From Propionibacteriaceae bacterium UBA5174 (lineage in GTDB: Bacteria; Actinomycetota; Actinomycetes; Propionibacteriales; Propionibacteriaceae), in contig DHWU01000001.1 of assembly GCA_002413345.1 (NCBI GenBank), positions 1 to 15,757 of the forward strand: DNA of 15,757 bases, read 5' to 3'. The translations under genes and the position numbers were made by a program. The notes under the pieces are model-generated. The model did not search any database, was not told the origin of the DNA, and saw only the letters and a list, made by a program, of their open reading frames with translations. Position 1 is the first letter of the stretch, and the number at the start of each line of letters is the position of its first letter. Positions 1-7,769 of this stretch are shown here, piece by piece.

Positions 1-143
1 TGGGGCCGGAATCGACTGGGATGTCACTGCCGCGTTGAGCGGGACGCTGCGTTGCTCACACCGGGGTGTGCAGGGCCTGGGAAGTAGGAAGGTTGGGCTG
101 GTTGCCGTCGCGCGAATCCTGCATTTAGCCTCTGGCTAGGAGT
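1..143. other. Left-edge stretch downstream of the RDD-FHA gene; no gene supported
   Basis: This stretch lies just past the stop of the RDD-FHA gene. On the minus strand the only start with a purine-rich site (AGAGG, 4 nt before ATG at 124) opens a 22-codon frame that stops at 56, too short to support. A small inverted repeat, TAGCC-TCT-GGCTA at 126-138, sits 5 nt after the preceding stop codon. It could be a weak hairpin but has no T-run. On the plus strand a frame open from position 2 to a stop at 136-138 could be the tail of a gene entering from the left, but it shows no recognisable motif. Another minus-strand frame stays open to the left edge, so a further leftward gene may begin here. 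Confidence 0.3.
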
Positions 144-1364
144 TCAGCTGCCGGCAGGAAGCTGGGCGATGGTCAGCCGGTAATCACCCAATAACACCAC
201 GGTGCCATTAGTCACCTTGACTCGCTGTCCCTGAGTGAGCATGACAGCCTGACCATCAGGGGTGAGGTAGCCGGTGCCATTAGTGGAAAAAGCGTCTTCT
301 ATCCACACTCCGGATTCGTCGACACCAAGGCGCAGATGAGTTCGCGACAAGGACATCGATGGATCCGAAATTGGTACCGCTTGCTCGCTCGTATCTCGGG
401 CCGCCGGTTCGCGGCCAAGCACCAATGTGCGGGACAACTCGATTTGCTGGCCAGAGTCGAAGATTACCCAGGCACGCAAAGCCGACGCCGCGGGCGGCGC
501 AGTCTCAGGTCGCCTAACGGCCGCGGGTTGGGCAGCTGGCGTTGGCTGGTCCGGGGGCGCCAGGCGGCGGGGTGCGGGAGAAACTTGTTCCGGGTGCACC
601 GCAGGGCTTGCCGCCGGAGGAGACGCAGGACGCGACGCCGGATTTGGTGCCACGCTCGGCGTCTGCCGGGGCATGGGGCTTGGAACCGGACTGGATACCG
701 GGCTTGGCACTGGGATTTGCGGCGGACTCGGCTGGGGCGAAAAGCCGGGCAGCGAGGTGGACGGTGGCAGATCGGGTGCCACCTGCCCTGGCTGTCGATA
801 TTCCGTGATCGGAGTCGACACTCGGTTGTGGGGTGCCACCGATTCCTGGGAGTGGGGTGGCGGGGTCGTTTCATGCACCGGAGCCGTCCAGGTAGCCTCT
901 GCGCCAGCTCCGATTGGCATCGGGTCGGTCCCCGAGGAACTCCGCGTCCGCGATACGGTGGCTGCGGCCGTACCGGCTACCCGGTCAGCCCAATCTTGGC
1001 CTTGTCTTGTGGTGGCCGCGCTGATCACCGGACCCAACACAGTGAGTTGCAGAGCGGCCTGAATAGCAGTCCGCAATGACTGGCGACCCAGGCCCGGTGC
1101 GTGGTCGGAGCCAGTGGCGAAGCCGACCATTCGAACCAGCAAGGAGCCGGGAGTACGTCCGGTAGCTGCCCGGGCCAAGGTGAGCACGACTGCCCCCTCC
1201 GCCCAGACCACAGCCGCGATTAGCCACGAGTTGGCAAGCGGCAAAGTGGCTAGTCCCAGCCCGATTACCAAGCTCAGATCGGCAAGGTACGCCCCGATCC
1301 GAGCACCTGGGCCTGCCGGGGTGGCGACCGGGCCACCAGCTAAGGACATTTGTTGCTGGGTCAT
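144..1364 (-). CDS. RDD-family membrane protein with C-terminal FHA domain, T7SS-associated
   Basis: The predicted protein has about 406 residues. An N-terminal RDD-type membrane domain (about 18-140) shows the spaced family signatures GARIGAYLADL, RTPGSLLVRMVG and DWADRVAGT around hydrophobic helices. A Pro/Ser/Ala-rich linker (about 150-295) with PVPSP-like repeats follows. An FHA domain (about 297-404) ends the protein, with GRE near 317, SLSRTH near 338-343 and STNGT near 360-364, which are the phosphothreonine-binding positions of the family. FHA domains read Ser/Thr-kinase marks, so a role as a phosphorylation-responsive membrane partner of the secretion machine is inferred. I chose ATG 1364 because it forms an ATGA overlap with the eccD stop. 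An in-frame TTG at 1379 is the only earlier candidate. The gene is probably cotranscribed and translationally coupled with eccD. The fusion call is solid; the T7SS role is inferred from context. Confidence 0.85.
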   Translation of the reverse strand: MTQQQMSLAGGPVATPAGPGARIGAYLADLSLVIGLGLATLPLANSWLIAAVVWAEGAVVLTLARAATGRTPGSLLVRMVGFATGSDHAPGLGRQSLRTAIQAALQLTVLGPVISAATTRQGQDWADRVAGTAAATVSRTRSSSGTDPMPIGAGAEATWTAPVHETTPPPHSQESVAPHNRVSTPITEYRQPGQVAPDLPPSTSLPGFSPQPSPPQIPVPSPVSSPVPSPMPRQTPSVAPNPASRPASPPAASPAVHPEQVSPAPRRLAPPDQPTPAAQPAAVRRPETAPPAASALRAWVIFDSGQQIELSRTLVLGREPAARDTSEQAVPISDPSMSLSRTHLRLGVDESGVWIEDAFSTNGTGYLTPDGQAVMLTQGQRVKVTNGTVVLLGDYRLTIAQLPAGS

Positions 1365-2698
1365 GAAGCCGCCTGCCAAATCAATTGGAATGCGCCAGAG
1401 GCGACGAATGCCGCTGGCAGTAACAGAAGCAACGCCAAGCCTTGGACGATGTCCGCGGTCCGGGTTAGGAATGCTGAGGTGTGGCGCTGGCTGGCGAAAG
1501 CCACGCCAACGGCGAGGATGAACGCGACGATGATGACGCCTGCCGTGACGAGGATGGGATCGAGGATTCCGCCGAGTGTCAGCGCGGCGATCGACACAAT
1601 GGCCCCAGAGGCAATCCGGGGGGCCAATCTGGCTGCCCGGGATCGGTCGTCCCGCGGGGCTAAGGCCAGGCTGATTGCCACCGCGAAGACAGCGACCGTG
1701 GCCGATTGTCCTTCAGTGTTCGCAAGGCTAACCGTACCGACTAGGAGAGCAGCACCAACCGTGGCGAGGAATGCGCCGCCCAAGGTGATCGCGTCCGCAA
1801 CCAAGTAGGCCTGTTGGAGAGTGTGCTGAACGCGCCGTCTAGTGATTTTGGACGGTGCTGAGAGGGCTGGGGCGCGAACGCTCGCCGCGGAGGTGGTTAA
1901 CAGCGGCAGGTCAATGATCTGAGAGTCAGGCATTGGCAGGGCGTAGCTGGGGGCGAGTAGGACCGCGGCCATTCCCAGCACGGTGAGTACCGCTCCCAGC
2001 TGGGCGGAGTTGGCGCCAGTCAAGACAGCGACAATTGTGGCGGTAGCGGTGAGGCCCCAAAGGCTCGCTGCGGCAACTGTGTGTTGGTGATCTCGCAGCC
2101 AATTGGCAACGGCAAACACTGCAGCGGTTGCCGAGGCCACCGCCAGGCTGATCAGCCCAGCTTGGGGAATCCCTGGATCAATCACAGATGCGGCCCCCAG
2201 ACCAAAACAGGCTGGTGCGATCAGGGATCCGGCTGGCTTTTCGGCAAAGCCAGTGCGCCAGGCCAAGACCACGACCGCTACCGCCAGAAGCATTCCGGCG
2301 CTGATTCGAAGCGGTTGGCCAACGGCCAGCCACGGCCAGAGCAGCGGACCCAGAATCAAACCCAAGCCCAAGGCGGCGCCAAAGATGATGTTCACGATCG
2401 CTGCGGCTCTGCCAGCGAAACCGGCGTTGGCTTCCCGCTTAGCGGCTTCGGCGAGTGCCTGAATTGTTGCATTTGCATCGATGACGTTTAACAGGACCCC
2501 TGAGGGGAGGTCCCCACCAATAGTCGCCGACGGATCCGCCGATTGCCCGTCCAGAAGTGCAATCGCAATTGCTGGGTCGTTGGCGTCGATTCGAAAACTC
2601 GCTAACAGCCCGCCCACGGTGGTGCCCGCCGGTACCGCGACATCGGTGCGGTTCGTACCATAAGCGAGGGTGGCGGCCGCGAGCGTAGCTTTTGTCAC
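1361..2698 (-). CDS. eccD: Type VII secretion integral membrane protein EccD
   Basis: The predicted 445-residue protein starts with a soluble ubiquitin-like (YukD-type) domain at about residues 1-75. About eleven hydrophobic helices fill residues 95-445, interrupted by a cytoplasmic loop near 255-300 that contains a PSYALPMPD stretch where EccD proteins usually carry a P-rich motif. EccD forms most of the membrane pore of the ESX complex together with EccB, EccC and EccE. The frame is open upstream to 3031, but that part lies antisense to eccC and is low quality. GTG at 2698 is preceded by a strong GGAGGGG site and begins exactly at the ubiquitin-like domain, so I chose it. Length matches the family (roughly 440-510). 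It is divergent from eccC and overlaps the next gene by ATGA. Confidence 0.88.
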   Translation of the reverse strand: MTKATLAAATLAYGTNRTDVAVPAGTTVGGLLASFRIDANDPAIAIALLDGQSADPSATIGGDLPSGVLLNVIDANATIQALAEAAKREANAGFAGRAAAIVNIIFGAALGLGLILGPLLWPWLAVGQPLRISAGMLLAVAVVVLAWRTGFAEKPAGSLIAPACFGLGAASVIDPGIPQAGLISLAVASATAAVFAVANWLRDHQHTVAAASLWGLTATATIVAVLTGANSAQLGAVLTVLGMAAVLLAPSYALPMPDSQIIDLPLLTTSAASVRAPALSAPSKITRRRVQHTLQQAYLVADAITLGGAFLATVGAALLVGTVSLANTEGQSATVAVFAVAISLALAPRDDRSRAARLAPRIASGAIVSIAALTLGGILDPILVTAGVIIVAFILAVGVAFASQRHTSAFLTRTADIVQGLALLLLLPAAFVASGAFQLIWQAAS

Positions 2699-2783
2699 CA
2701 GTGTCCCCTCCGGCCGTCCCTGACAGTGTGGCCCCACCGCTATTATGGCCAAGCTCAAGAGGATGCCGCGACTGGAGTTCGAA
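2699..2783. promoter_or_regulatory. Compact divergent eccD/eccC promoter region
   Basis: Only 46 bp separate the eccD GTG from the first possible eccC ATG. On the plus strand CTGACA (2720-2725) and TATTAT (2741-2746), 15 bp apart, resemble -35 and -10 boxes. The same AT patch read on the minus strand gives CATAAT (2748-2743), a possible -10 for eccD with the GGAGGGG site downstream. A short inverted repeat, GTGG-CC-CCAC, lies at 2728-2737 between the plus-strand boxes. On this reading the eccC transcript begins near 2753, past the first ATG at 2745. This is inference from hexamer matching only. Confidence 0.4.
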
Positions 2784-5700
2784 ATGACAATTGGCAGTTC
2801 GACCGCTGAACCGGTTGAGGTACCCGAACTACCGGTGGGTTCAATTGAATTGCAGGTACCCCCGGAACAGGCGGAGGCGCAAGGTCCCGGCAACGTTTTG
2901 GCAACCTTGATTCCGATGATGGGCTCTATGGGCGTCATGGTGTTCATGGCGTTTTCGGACACCTCAAATGTGCGCAACCTGATGATGGGTGGCGCCATGG
3001 TGGTCGCAATGGTTGCGATGCTGGTTTTCAATGTCTATCGCCAGGTGAGCGGGCACCGCCGTAAGGTCGATACGCTTCGTCGCGAGTACTTGGCCTATCT
3101 GAGTGACACCCGAAAGCTCGTGCGCGATGCCGCGCGGCGGCAACGGATCTACACCAATTGGAACCTCCCGGATCCGCGTTCTTTGGTGCTGGTTGCCGAG
3201 GAAGGTTCCCGTTTGTGGGAGCGGGAGCCGGGCGATGACAACATTTTGGACGTCCGGGTCGGGTCTGGCAGCCAAGACTTGTCAGTTGATCTGAGGCAGT
3301 CGCCAGTGCCAACGACTGCCGAGACTGATCCGGTTTGTCTGTCCGCGATGAATCGATTCCTGAATACTCATGCTGCTGTTGACGATATGCCGCTGGGCGT
3401 CTCGGTCGGCGAGTTCTCCCATCTTGAAGTTGCTGGCGAATCGGGAATGACTAGAGCCTTGACGCGGGGGCTGGTCGCCCATCTGGCGACCTTCGTTTCG
3501 CCTGATCAGTTGCGAATCGCAGTGTTGTGTAGCCCGCAAGCGCTGCCGGAGTGGGAATGGTTGAAGTGGCTTCCCCATGCGCGGTCAACCGAGGAGGCCG
3601 ATGCGCTCGGGGCCTGCCGAATGGTGACCACCGACTACGTCCAACTGACTCAACTGCTCGGTGCGCCCGTCACCTCGCGGGTGGCCTTCGAAGGCAGAGC
3701 TGGATTCGCTGTCTGGCCGCACGTGTTGTTGATCGTTGACGACACTGCGCTGCCGCCAGCAACCAGGCTCGGCTCCCGGGAAGGAACCAACGGAGTGACG
3801 GTGGTTTCTCTGCCCACCTCCTGGGGATCGCTCACCTCTTTGACGACCCTACGGATGCTGCTGCATCCACCGGTCGAAAATGAGACTAGGGGCCGAATGG
3901 AAGTGGTGATTCTCGACCGTGAGCCGGTGGTAGCCGTACCCGATGCCATGTCGATTGAGCAGGCCGAGGCGGTGGCCCGCCGGATGGCCAAATGGACTGG
4001 TCAGGACCGGCCCGAGGCTGATACGCCAGCTGGACGTGCCGATGCCAAGCGCACCTCGGATCTGATGGAGCTGTTGAACCTGGGCGACGTGCGCGACTTC
4101 GATCCCGAACGCCAATGGGTGCCTAGGTTGGGCCGTGACCGGTTGCGAGTGCCTTTCGGCGTGACCCCCGAAGGTGTTCCGGTTGCCTTGGACATCAAGG
4201 AATCGGCCCAGTTCGGGATGGGGCCCCACGGTCTGCTGATCGGGGCTACCGGGTCGGGTAAGTCTGAAGTGTTGCGCACGCTGGTGTTGGCCTTGGCCTT
4301 GACCCATTCACCCGAACAACTCAACTTCGTACTGGTTGACTTCAAGGGCGGCGCCACCTTCGCCGGAATGTCTGAGCTCCCGCATGTGTCGGCGATGATC
4401 TCAAACCTGGAGTCGGAGCTATTTCTGGTTGACCGTATGGAAGACGCGATTCGCGGCGAAATGACCAGACGGCAGGAAGTGCTGCGCAAAGCAGGCAACT
4501 ATGCCAATGTCAGCGACTACGAAACCGATCGAATGGCGGGAAAGCATAACTTCGCGCCACTGCCGGCCCTCTTCTTGGTCCTTGACGAGTTTTCTGAACT
4601 CTTGAGCGCGAAGCCGGAGTTCATCGAAACCTTCGTTGCAGTGGGACGCCTGGGGCGTTCGATGTCTATTCACTTGTTGTTGGCATCGCAGCGCCTCGAT
4701 GAAGGTCGACTCCGAGGTCTGGATTCGCACCTGTCTTACCGGGTCGGTCTGCGCACCTTCTCCGCCCAAGAATCTCGATCAGTGTTGGGGGTGCCAGACG
4801 CCTATGAGTTGCCGTCGGTTCCCGGGGTTGGCTACCTGAAGACTGGAACCGAGAAGATGTCCCGGTTCCGGGCGGCCTATGTAGCTTCGCCGCCGCCACC
4901 GCGGAGCGGGGCTGCAGCGGTCGGCGTACGAGGCGCAGCCAGTGCACCACCGCGGCTATTTCGGTTCACCGTTCAACCGCAGCTCGAAGTGGAACCAGAA
5001 CCGGTCGTCGAGATCGAGGCGCCAGTGGTTCAGGCAGCTTTAGCTGGCGATGAGCGCTGGTCCGACATGTCCCAGATCGACATTGCGGTGGCGAAGATGC
5101 AAGGCAAGGGGATGCCTGCGCACAAAGTCTGGTTGCCGCCTTTGGATGAGCCAGACACTTTGGATGCTTTGTTGCCCGGGTTGGCAGTGGACCCAGATCT
5201 TGGCCTGATCTCAAAACAGGCGCGCGAGGCTGGCCGACTCCGCTTGGTGCTGGGCACCGTCGACGTACCGCTGGAACAGCGCCGGGAGAGTCTGGTGTTC
5301 GATTTGGCCGGTGCTGGCGGGCACCTGGCGGTTGTTGGTGGGCCGATGTCGGGCAAATCAACTGCGTTGCGGACGCTGGTGATGGCGCTATCGCTGATCA
5401 ACACTCCAGCTGAAGCGCAGTTCTACATCCTTGATTTCGGCGGTGGCACCTTCACTCCGTTTAGAGAGGCCGCGCACGTTGCTGGAGTGGCGTCCCGAGA
5501 CCGGGTCGAAGAGGTGAACCGGATGGTTGCCGAGATCGAGGGCATCGTCGCCGACCGAGAAATGTATTTCCAGCACCATCGCATTGATTCGATGGCCACG
5601 TACCGTCAGGGCCGCGACGAAGGCCGCTTCGACGACGGGTATGGCGATGTCTTCTTGGTCGTGGACGGTTGGGGCACGCTGCGTTCGGACTTTGAGGACT

Positions 5701-6800
5701 TGGAGCAGCGGCTGCTCACCCTGGCAGGGCGCGCATTGACCTTCGGGGTGCACTTTGTGGTGTCAGCTGCGCGGTGGATGGAACTGCGCCAGCAAGTCAG
5801 GGATGTCATCTCGTCCAGGTTGGAGCTGCGGCTGGGCGACACCTCAGATTCAGAGTTGAACCGCAAGATCGCAGCCCTGGTTCCGGCTAAGCGTCCGGGG
5901 CGGGGCATCGAGGCTCGTGGATTGCATGTGTTGGTTGGCTTACCGAGAGCCGATGGCGTTCATGATGCGTCCTCGTTGAGTGCTGGGGTTGCCAACCTGT
6001 TGGCACAAATCAATGCTGCCTGGACCGGGCGTCCAGGTCCGAAGCTGCGGCTGTTGCCGACCCTGGTGGAGTTGGGTGAAGTTCAGGAGATGGCACCGGA
6101 TTCAACCGAGTTGTTGTTGGGAGTCGAGGAGTCGAGGCTCGGTCCCTTCACCATCGATCCGGCCGCGGAGAGCCACCTGCTCCTGCTTGGTGATGCGAAG
6201 TCAGGCAAGTCAAGCTTCTTGCGCCTTTTGGCCAGAGAAGTGATGCGGTCGAACGCCCCGGAAGCGGCCAAGTTCGTAGTTGTTGACTTCCGTCGAGCGC
6301 TCCTTGGTGAGATCTCGCCCGAATATCTGACTAGCTATCTGACTAACCGAGAAGAGGCAGTAAGTGACTTGTCTGACTTGGCCGACTTCTTGAAGACCCG
6401 GTTGCCAGACAACACTGTGACTCCTGAGCAACTACGAAACCGGTCATGGTGGACCGGTTCGGATGTTTGGGTTTTGGTTGATGACTATGACTTGGTGGCC
6501 ACTAGCAGCGGGAATCCGGTGGCCGCGCTTCAGCCGTTGATGGCCCAGGCGCAAGACGTGGGTTTGCACCTAGTGGTTGTGCGACGCTCTGGCGGCGCTG
6601 GTCGGGCAATGTATGAATCAGTTCTGCAATCAATGGGTGAGTTGGGCGCTACCGGAATTCTGCTGTCTGGAAACCCGGAAGATGGGGCGCTGATTGGGCG
6701 GGCGAAACCGATTAGGTCGGTTCCAGGGCGAGCTCAGGTCATTTCGCGAGACAAAGGACACTTTGCGGCTCAATTGGCTTGGGTGCCACCGGTATTGTGA
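2745..6800 (+). CDS. eccC: Type VII secretion ATPase EccC (single-chain, three FtsK/SpoIIIE modules)
   Basis: The protein has 1351 residues from the first ATG. EccC powers export of WXG100-type substrates through the ESX membrane complex. Two helices lie at about 52-71 and 77-97. Module 1 has Walker A GATGSGKS (500-507) and Walker B LVLDE (611-615), with the DFKGGATFAGM and LPHVSAMISNLE stretches typical of the active first ATPase. Module 2 has Walker A GGPMSGKS (865-872) and VVDGWG in place of a canonical Walker B. Module 3 has GDAKSGKS (1149-1156) and VDDYD. Weak second and third modules are normal for the family, where they act in regulation and substrate binding. EccCa and EccCb are fused here, unlike mycobacterial ESX-1. 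The true start may be ATG 2784 (1338 residues), which has GGAG at 2774-2777, 6 nt upstream; the first ATG lacks a ribosome site and overlaps a -10-like box. Confidence 0.96.
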   Translation: MAKLKRMPRLEFEMTIGSSTAEPVEVPELPVGSIELQVPPEQAEAQGPGNVLATLIPMMGSMGVMVFMAFSDTSNVRNLMMGGAMVVAMVAMLVFNVYRQVSGHRRKVDTLRREYLAYLSDTRKLVRDAARRQRIYTNWNLPDPRSLVLVAEEGSRLWEREPGDDNILDVRVGSGSQDLSVDLRQSPVPTTAETDPVCLSAMNRFLNTHAAVDDMPLGVSVGEFSHLEVAGESGMTRALTRGLVAHLATFVSPDQLRIAVLCSPQALPEWEWLKWLPHARSTEEADALGACRMVTTDYVQLTQLLGAPVTSRVAFEGRAGFAVWPHVLLIVDDTALPPATRLGSREGTNGVTVVSLPTSWGSLTSLTTLRMLLHPPVENETRGRMEVVILDREPVVAVPDAMSIEQAEAVARRMAKWTGQDRPEADTPAGRADAKRTSDLMELLNLGDVRDFDPERQWVPRLGRDRLRVPFGVTPEGVPVALDIKESAQFGMGPHGLLIGATGSGKSEVLRTLVLALALTHSPEQLNFVLVDFKGGATFAGMSELPHVSAMISNLESELFLVDRMEDAIRGEMTRRQEVLRKAGNYANVSDYETDRMAGKHNFAPLPALFLVLDEFSELLSAKPEFIETFVAVGRLGRSMSIHLLLASQRLDEGRLRGLDSHLSYRVGLRTFSAQESRSVLGVPDAYELPSVPGVGYLKTGTEKMSRFRAAYVASPPPPRSGAAAVGVRGAASAPPRLFRFTVQPQLEVEPEPVVEIEAPVVQAALAGDERWSDMSQIDIAVAKMQGKGMPAHKVWLPPLDEPDTLDALLPGLAVDPDLGLISKQAREAGRLRLVLGTVDVPLEQRRESLVFDLAGAGGHLAVVGGPMSGKSTALRTLVMALSLINTPAEAQFYILDFGGGTFTPFREAAHVAGVASRDRVEEVNRMVAEIEGIVADREMYFQHHRIDSMATYRQGRDEGRFDDGYGDVFLVVDGWGTLRSDFEDLEQRLLTLAGRALTFGVHFVVSAARWMELRQQVRDVISSRLELRLGDTSDSELNRKIAALVPAKRPGRGIEARGLHVLVGLPRADGVHDASSLSAGVANLLAQINAAWTGRPGPKLRLLPTLVELGEVQEMAPDSTELLLGVEESRLGPFTIDPAAESHLLLLGDAKSGKSSFLRLLAREVMRSNAPEAAKFVVVDFRRALLGEISPEYLTSYLTNREEAVSDLSDLADFLKTRLPDNTVTPEQLRNRSWWTGSDVWVLVDDYDLVATSSGNPVAALQPLMAQAQDVGLHLVVVRRSGGAGRAMYESVLQSMGELGATGILLSGNPEDGALIGRAKPIRSVPGRAQVISRDKGHFAAQLAWVPPVL

Positions 6801-6887
6801 GCTCGGTTGAATCTTGAGGCCTTCGCTTTCTGATGTGGTGCTGGTGCACTTGACTCTGTGCCCACTGAAAGCGGAATCGTGAACGCC

Positions 6888-6929
6888 GCAATTCGGCCGA
6901 GGGTCGCTGGTTGCACGAATTGCACGTGC
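6888..6929. repeat. Inverted and direct repeats in the gap after eccC
   Basis: GCAATTCG (6888-6895) is matched by its exact reverse complement CGAATTGC (6916-6923), with 20 nt between. Overlapping this are two TTGCAC direct repeats 9 nt apart (6911-6916 and 6920-6925) and the perfect palindrome GCACGTGC (6922-6929). No T-run follows, so it is a poor intrinsic terminator. It could be an operator for the following membrane gene. The 208-bp gap between eccC and that gene otherwise shows nothing I can support. Confidence 0.35.
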
Positions 6930-7008
6930 GGTCTTGGGTGGCGCCTCCGCGATGCTGCTGGGAAGGAAAGGCTCGTTCATCTCGTTGGCGGTGTGGCGGG
7001 GAGTTGAC

Positions 7009-7506
7009 ATGATGGCGGAATTGGGGAAAGGGCTGCTTGTGAAGCGTCTCATTGCCTTGGGCTTGGCGGTTGGCTGGATTGCATTTGCGGCTCTTTTGGG
7101 TTCGGCAGGTTGGCTGTATTCGGCGCCGCCAGTTCTTCGTCTCGGCAGCTACAGTGTGGCGTACGAGTGTAATTCACTAAGTACGCAGATGAATGAGTAT
7201 AGCTATCCCGGGGTGCGTGGCGTCCCTCAGGCCAAGGCGATCAATGAATACCTGAAAGGTAACAATTTGGCCACGGGAGGCCAAGTCGGGGCCAGTGCGG
7301 TGGTTAATCGTGTGTGGGAGGATCTCACATCCGAGTGTCAGGATGTGCGATTGAATCGGCAGACTATGGTGCTTGGGCTGATTTCTTTCGCAATCATGGT
7401 GTTGATGGTTACGTTGCGGGGCCATGTGGTGCTAGGAAGGTTGGTGTCGTCCAATTCGGTCAGCAACGTGACTGATGAAGTAAATGCCAGCGGGAGTAGT
7501 GAATAA
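7009..7506 (+). CDS. Hypothetical two-helix membrane protein, 165 residues
   Basis: I do not recognise this family. The protein has one hydrophobic helix at about 13-36, a probably extracytoplasmic segment of about 80 residues, a second helix at about 119-141 and a short hydrophilic tail. Two cysteines, C54 and C110, lie in the external loop, one near each helix, and could form a disulfide. ATG 7009 was chosen because GGGGAG (6998-7003) lies 5 nt upstream; ATG 7012 is nearly as good. The frame is open further upstream to TTG 6934, without a ribosome site. It follows eccC by 208 bp on the same strand, so it may or may not be cotranscribed. Base composition drops here (47% GC over 7141-7200), suggesting a different history from its neighbours. 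No function is assigned; a T7SS accessory role is only a guess from position. Confidence 0.65.
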   Translation: MMAELGKGLLVKRLIALGLAVGWIAFAALLGSAGWLYSAPPVLRLGSYSVAYECNSLSTQMNEYSYPGVRGVPQAKAINEYLKGNNLATGGQVGASAVVNRVWEDLTSECQDVRLNRQTMVLGLISFAIMVLMVTLRGHVVLGRLVSSNSVSNVTDEVNASGSSE

Positions 7507-7671
7507 GATACGGCTGATCCATACGATAATTTCGAGTTTGTAGGCCGCAGTCTGCGCATTGAAGCGTGCCGCGATCGACGCAATGATGGGTGGCAGCCAC
7601 TTCGTGTAATCAGTGACACTGAATACACGAAGGCTGTCGCAGATAGGGGGAAGGTCAGAATACTCAGCCAC
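7432..7671 (-). CDS. Possible small hypothetical protein, 79 residues, opposite strand
   Basis: This open frame fills the otherwise empty gap between the two membrane-protein genes and overlaps the end of the first by 75 nt, tail to tail. It starts at GTG 7671 with a strong GAGGGGAG site 8 nt upstream (7680-7687). The residue composition looks protein-like: aromatic residues and a DYTKWLPPIIASIAARF stretch, then a hydrophobic IIVWISRILF segment. No family is recognised. It could be a real small gene, the 5' remnant of a larger gene cut short by later events, or chance. The overlap with a better-supported gene and the lack of known motifs keep confidence low. Confidence 0.35.
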   Translation of the reverse strand: MAEYSDLPPICDSLRVFSVTDYTKWLPPIIASIAARFNAQTAAYKLEIIVWISRILFTTPAGIYFISHVADRIGRHQPS

Positions 7672-7769
7672 GTGTCCAACTCCCCTCGTCTGTGCTTTAG
7701 CCTGTTCTGGAGTTCAAGACTGAGTTGTGTCGAGATTCGCGCCGCAACCGTGCAGGGGATGGGGGATGG

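Noticed and set aside
336..1079. Long Arg/Gly-rich open frames on the plus strand opposite the RDD-FHA gene
   Set aside because: They are antisense to a well-supported FHA-RDD protein, have low-complexity composition from the Pro-rich linker and show no domain.
2699..3031. N-terminal extension of eccD to 3031
   Set aside because: It is antisense to eccC, has poor composition, and the strong GGAGGGG site places the start at GTG 2698, right at the ubiquitin-like domain.
6879..7007. 42-codon plus-strand frame (GTG 6879) with a CTNCTC cysteine cluster, ending 1 nt before the 7009 gene
   Set aside because: The ribosome site is weak, the cysteines come from the TTGCAC repeat, and there is no family; a leader peptide cannot be excluded but is not supported.
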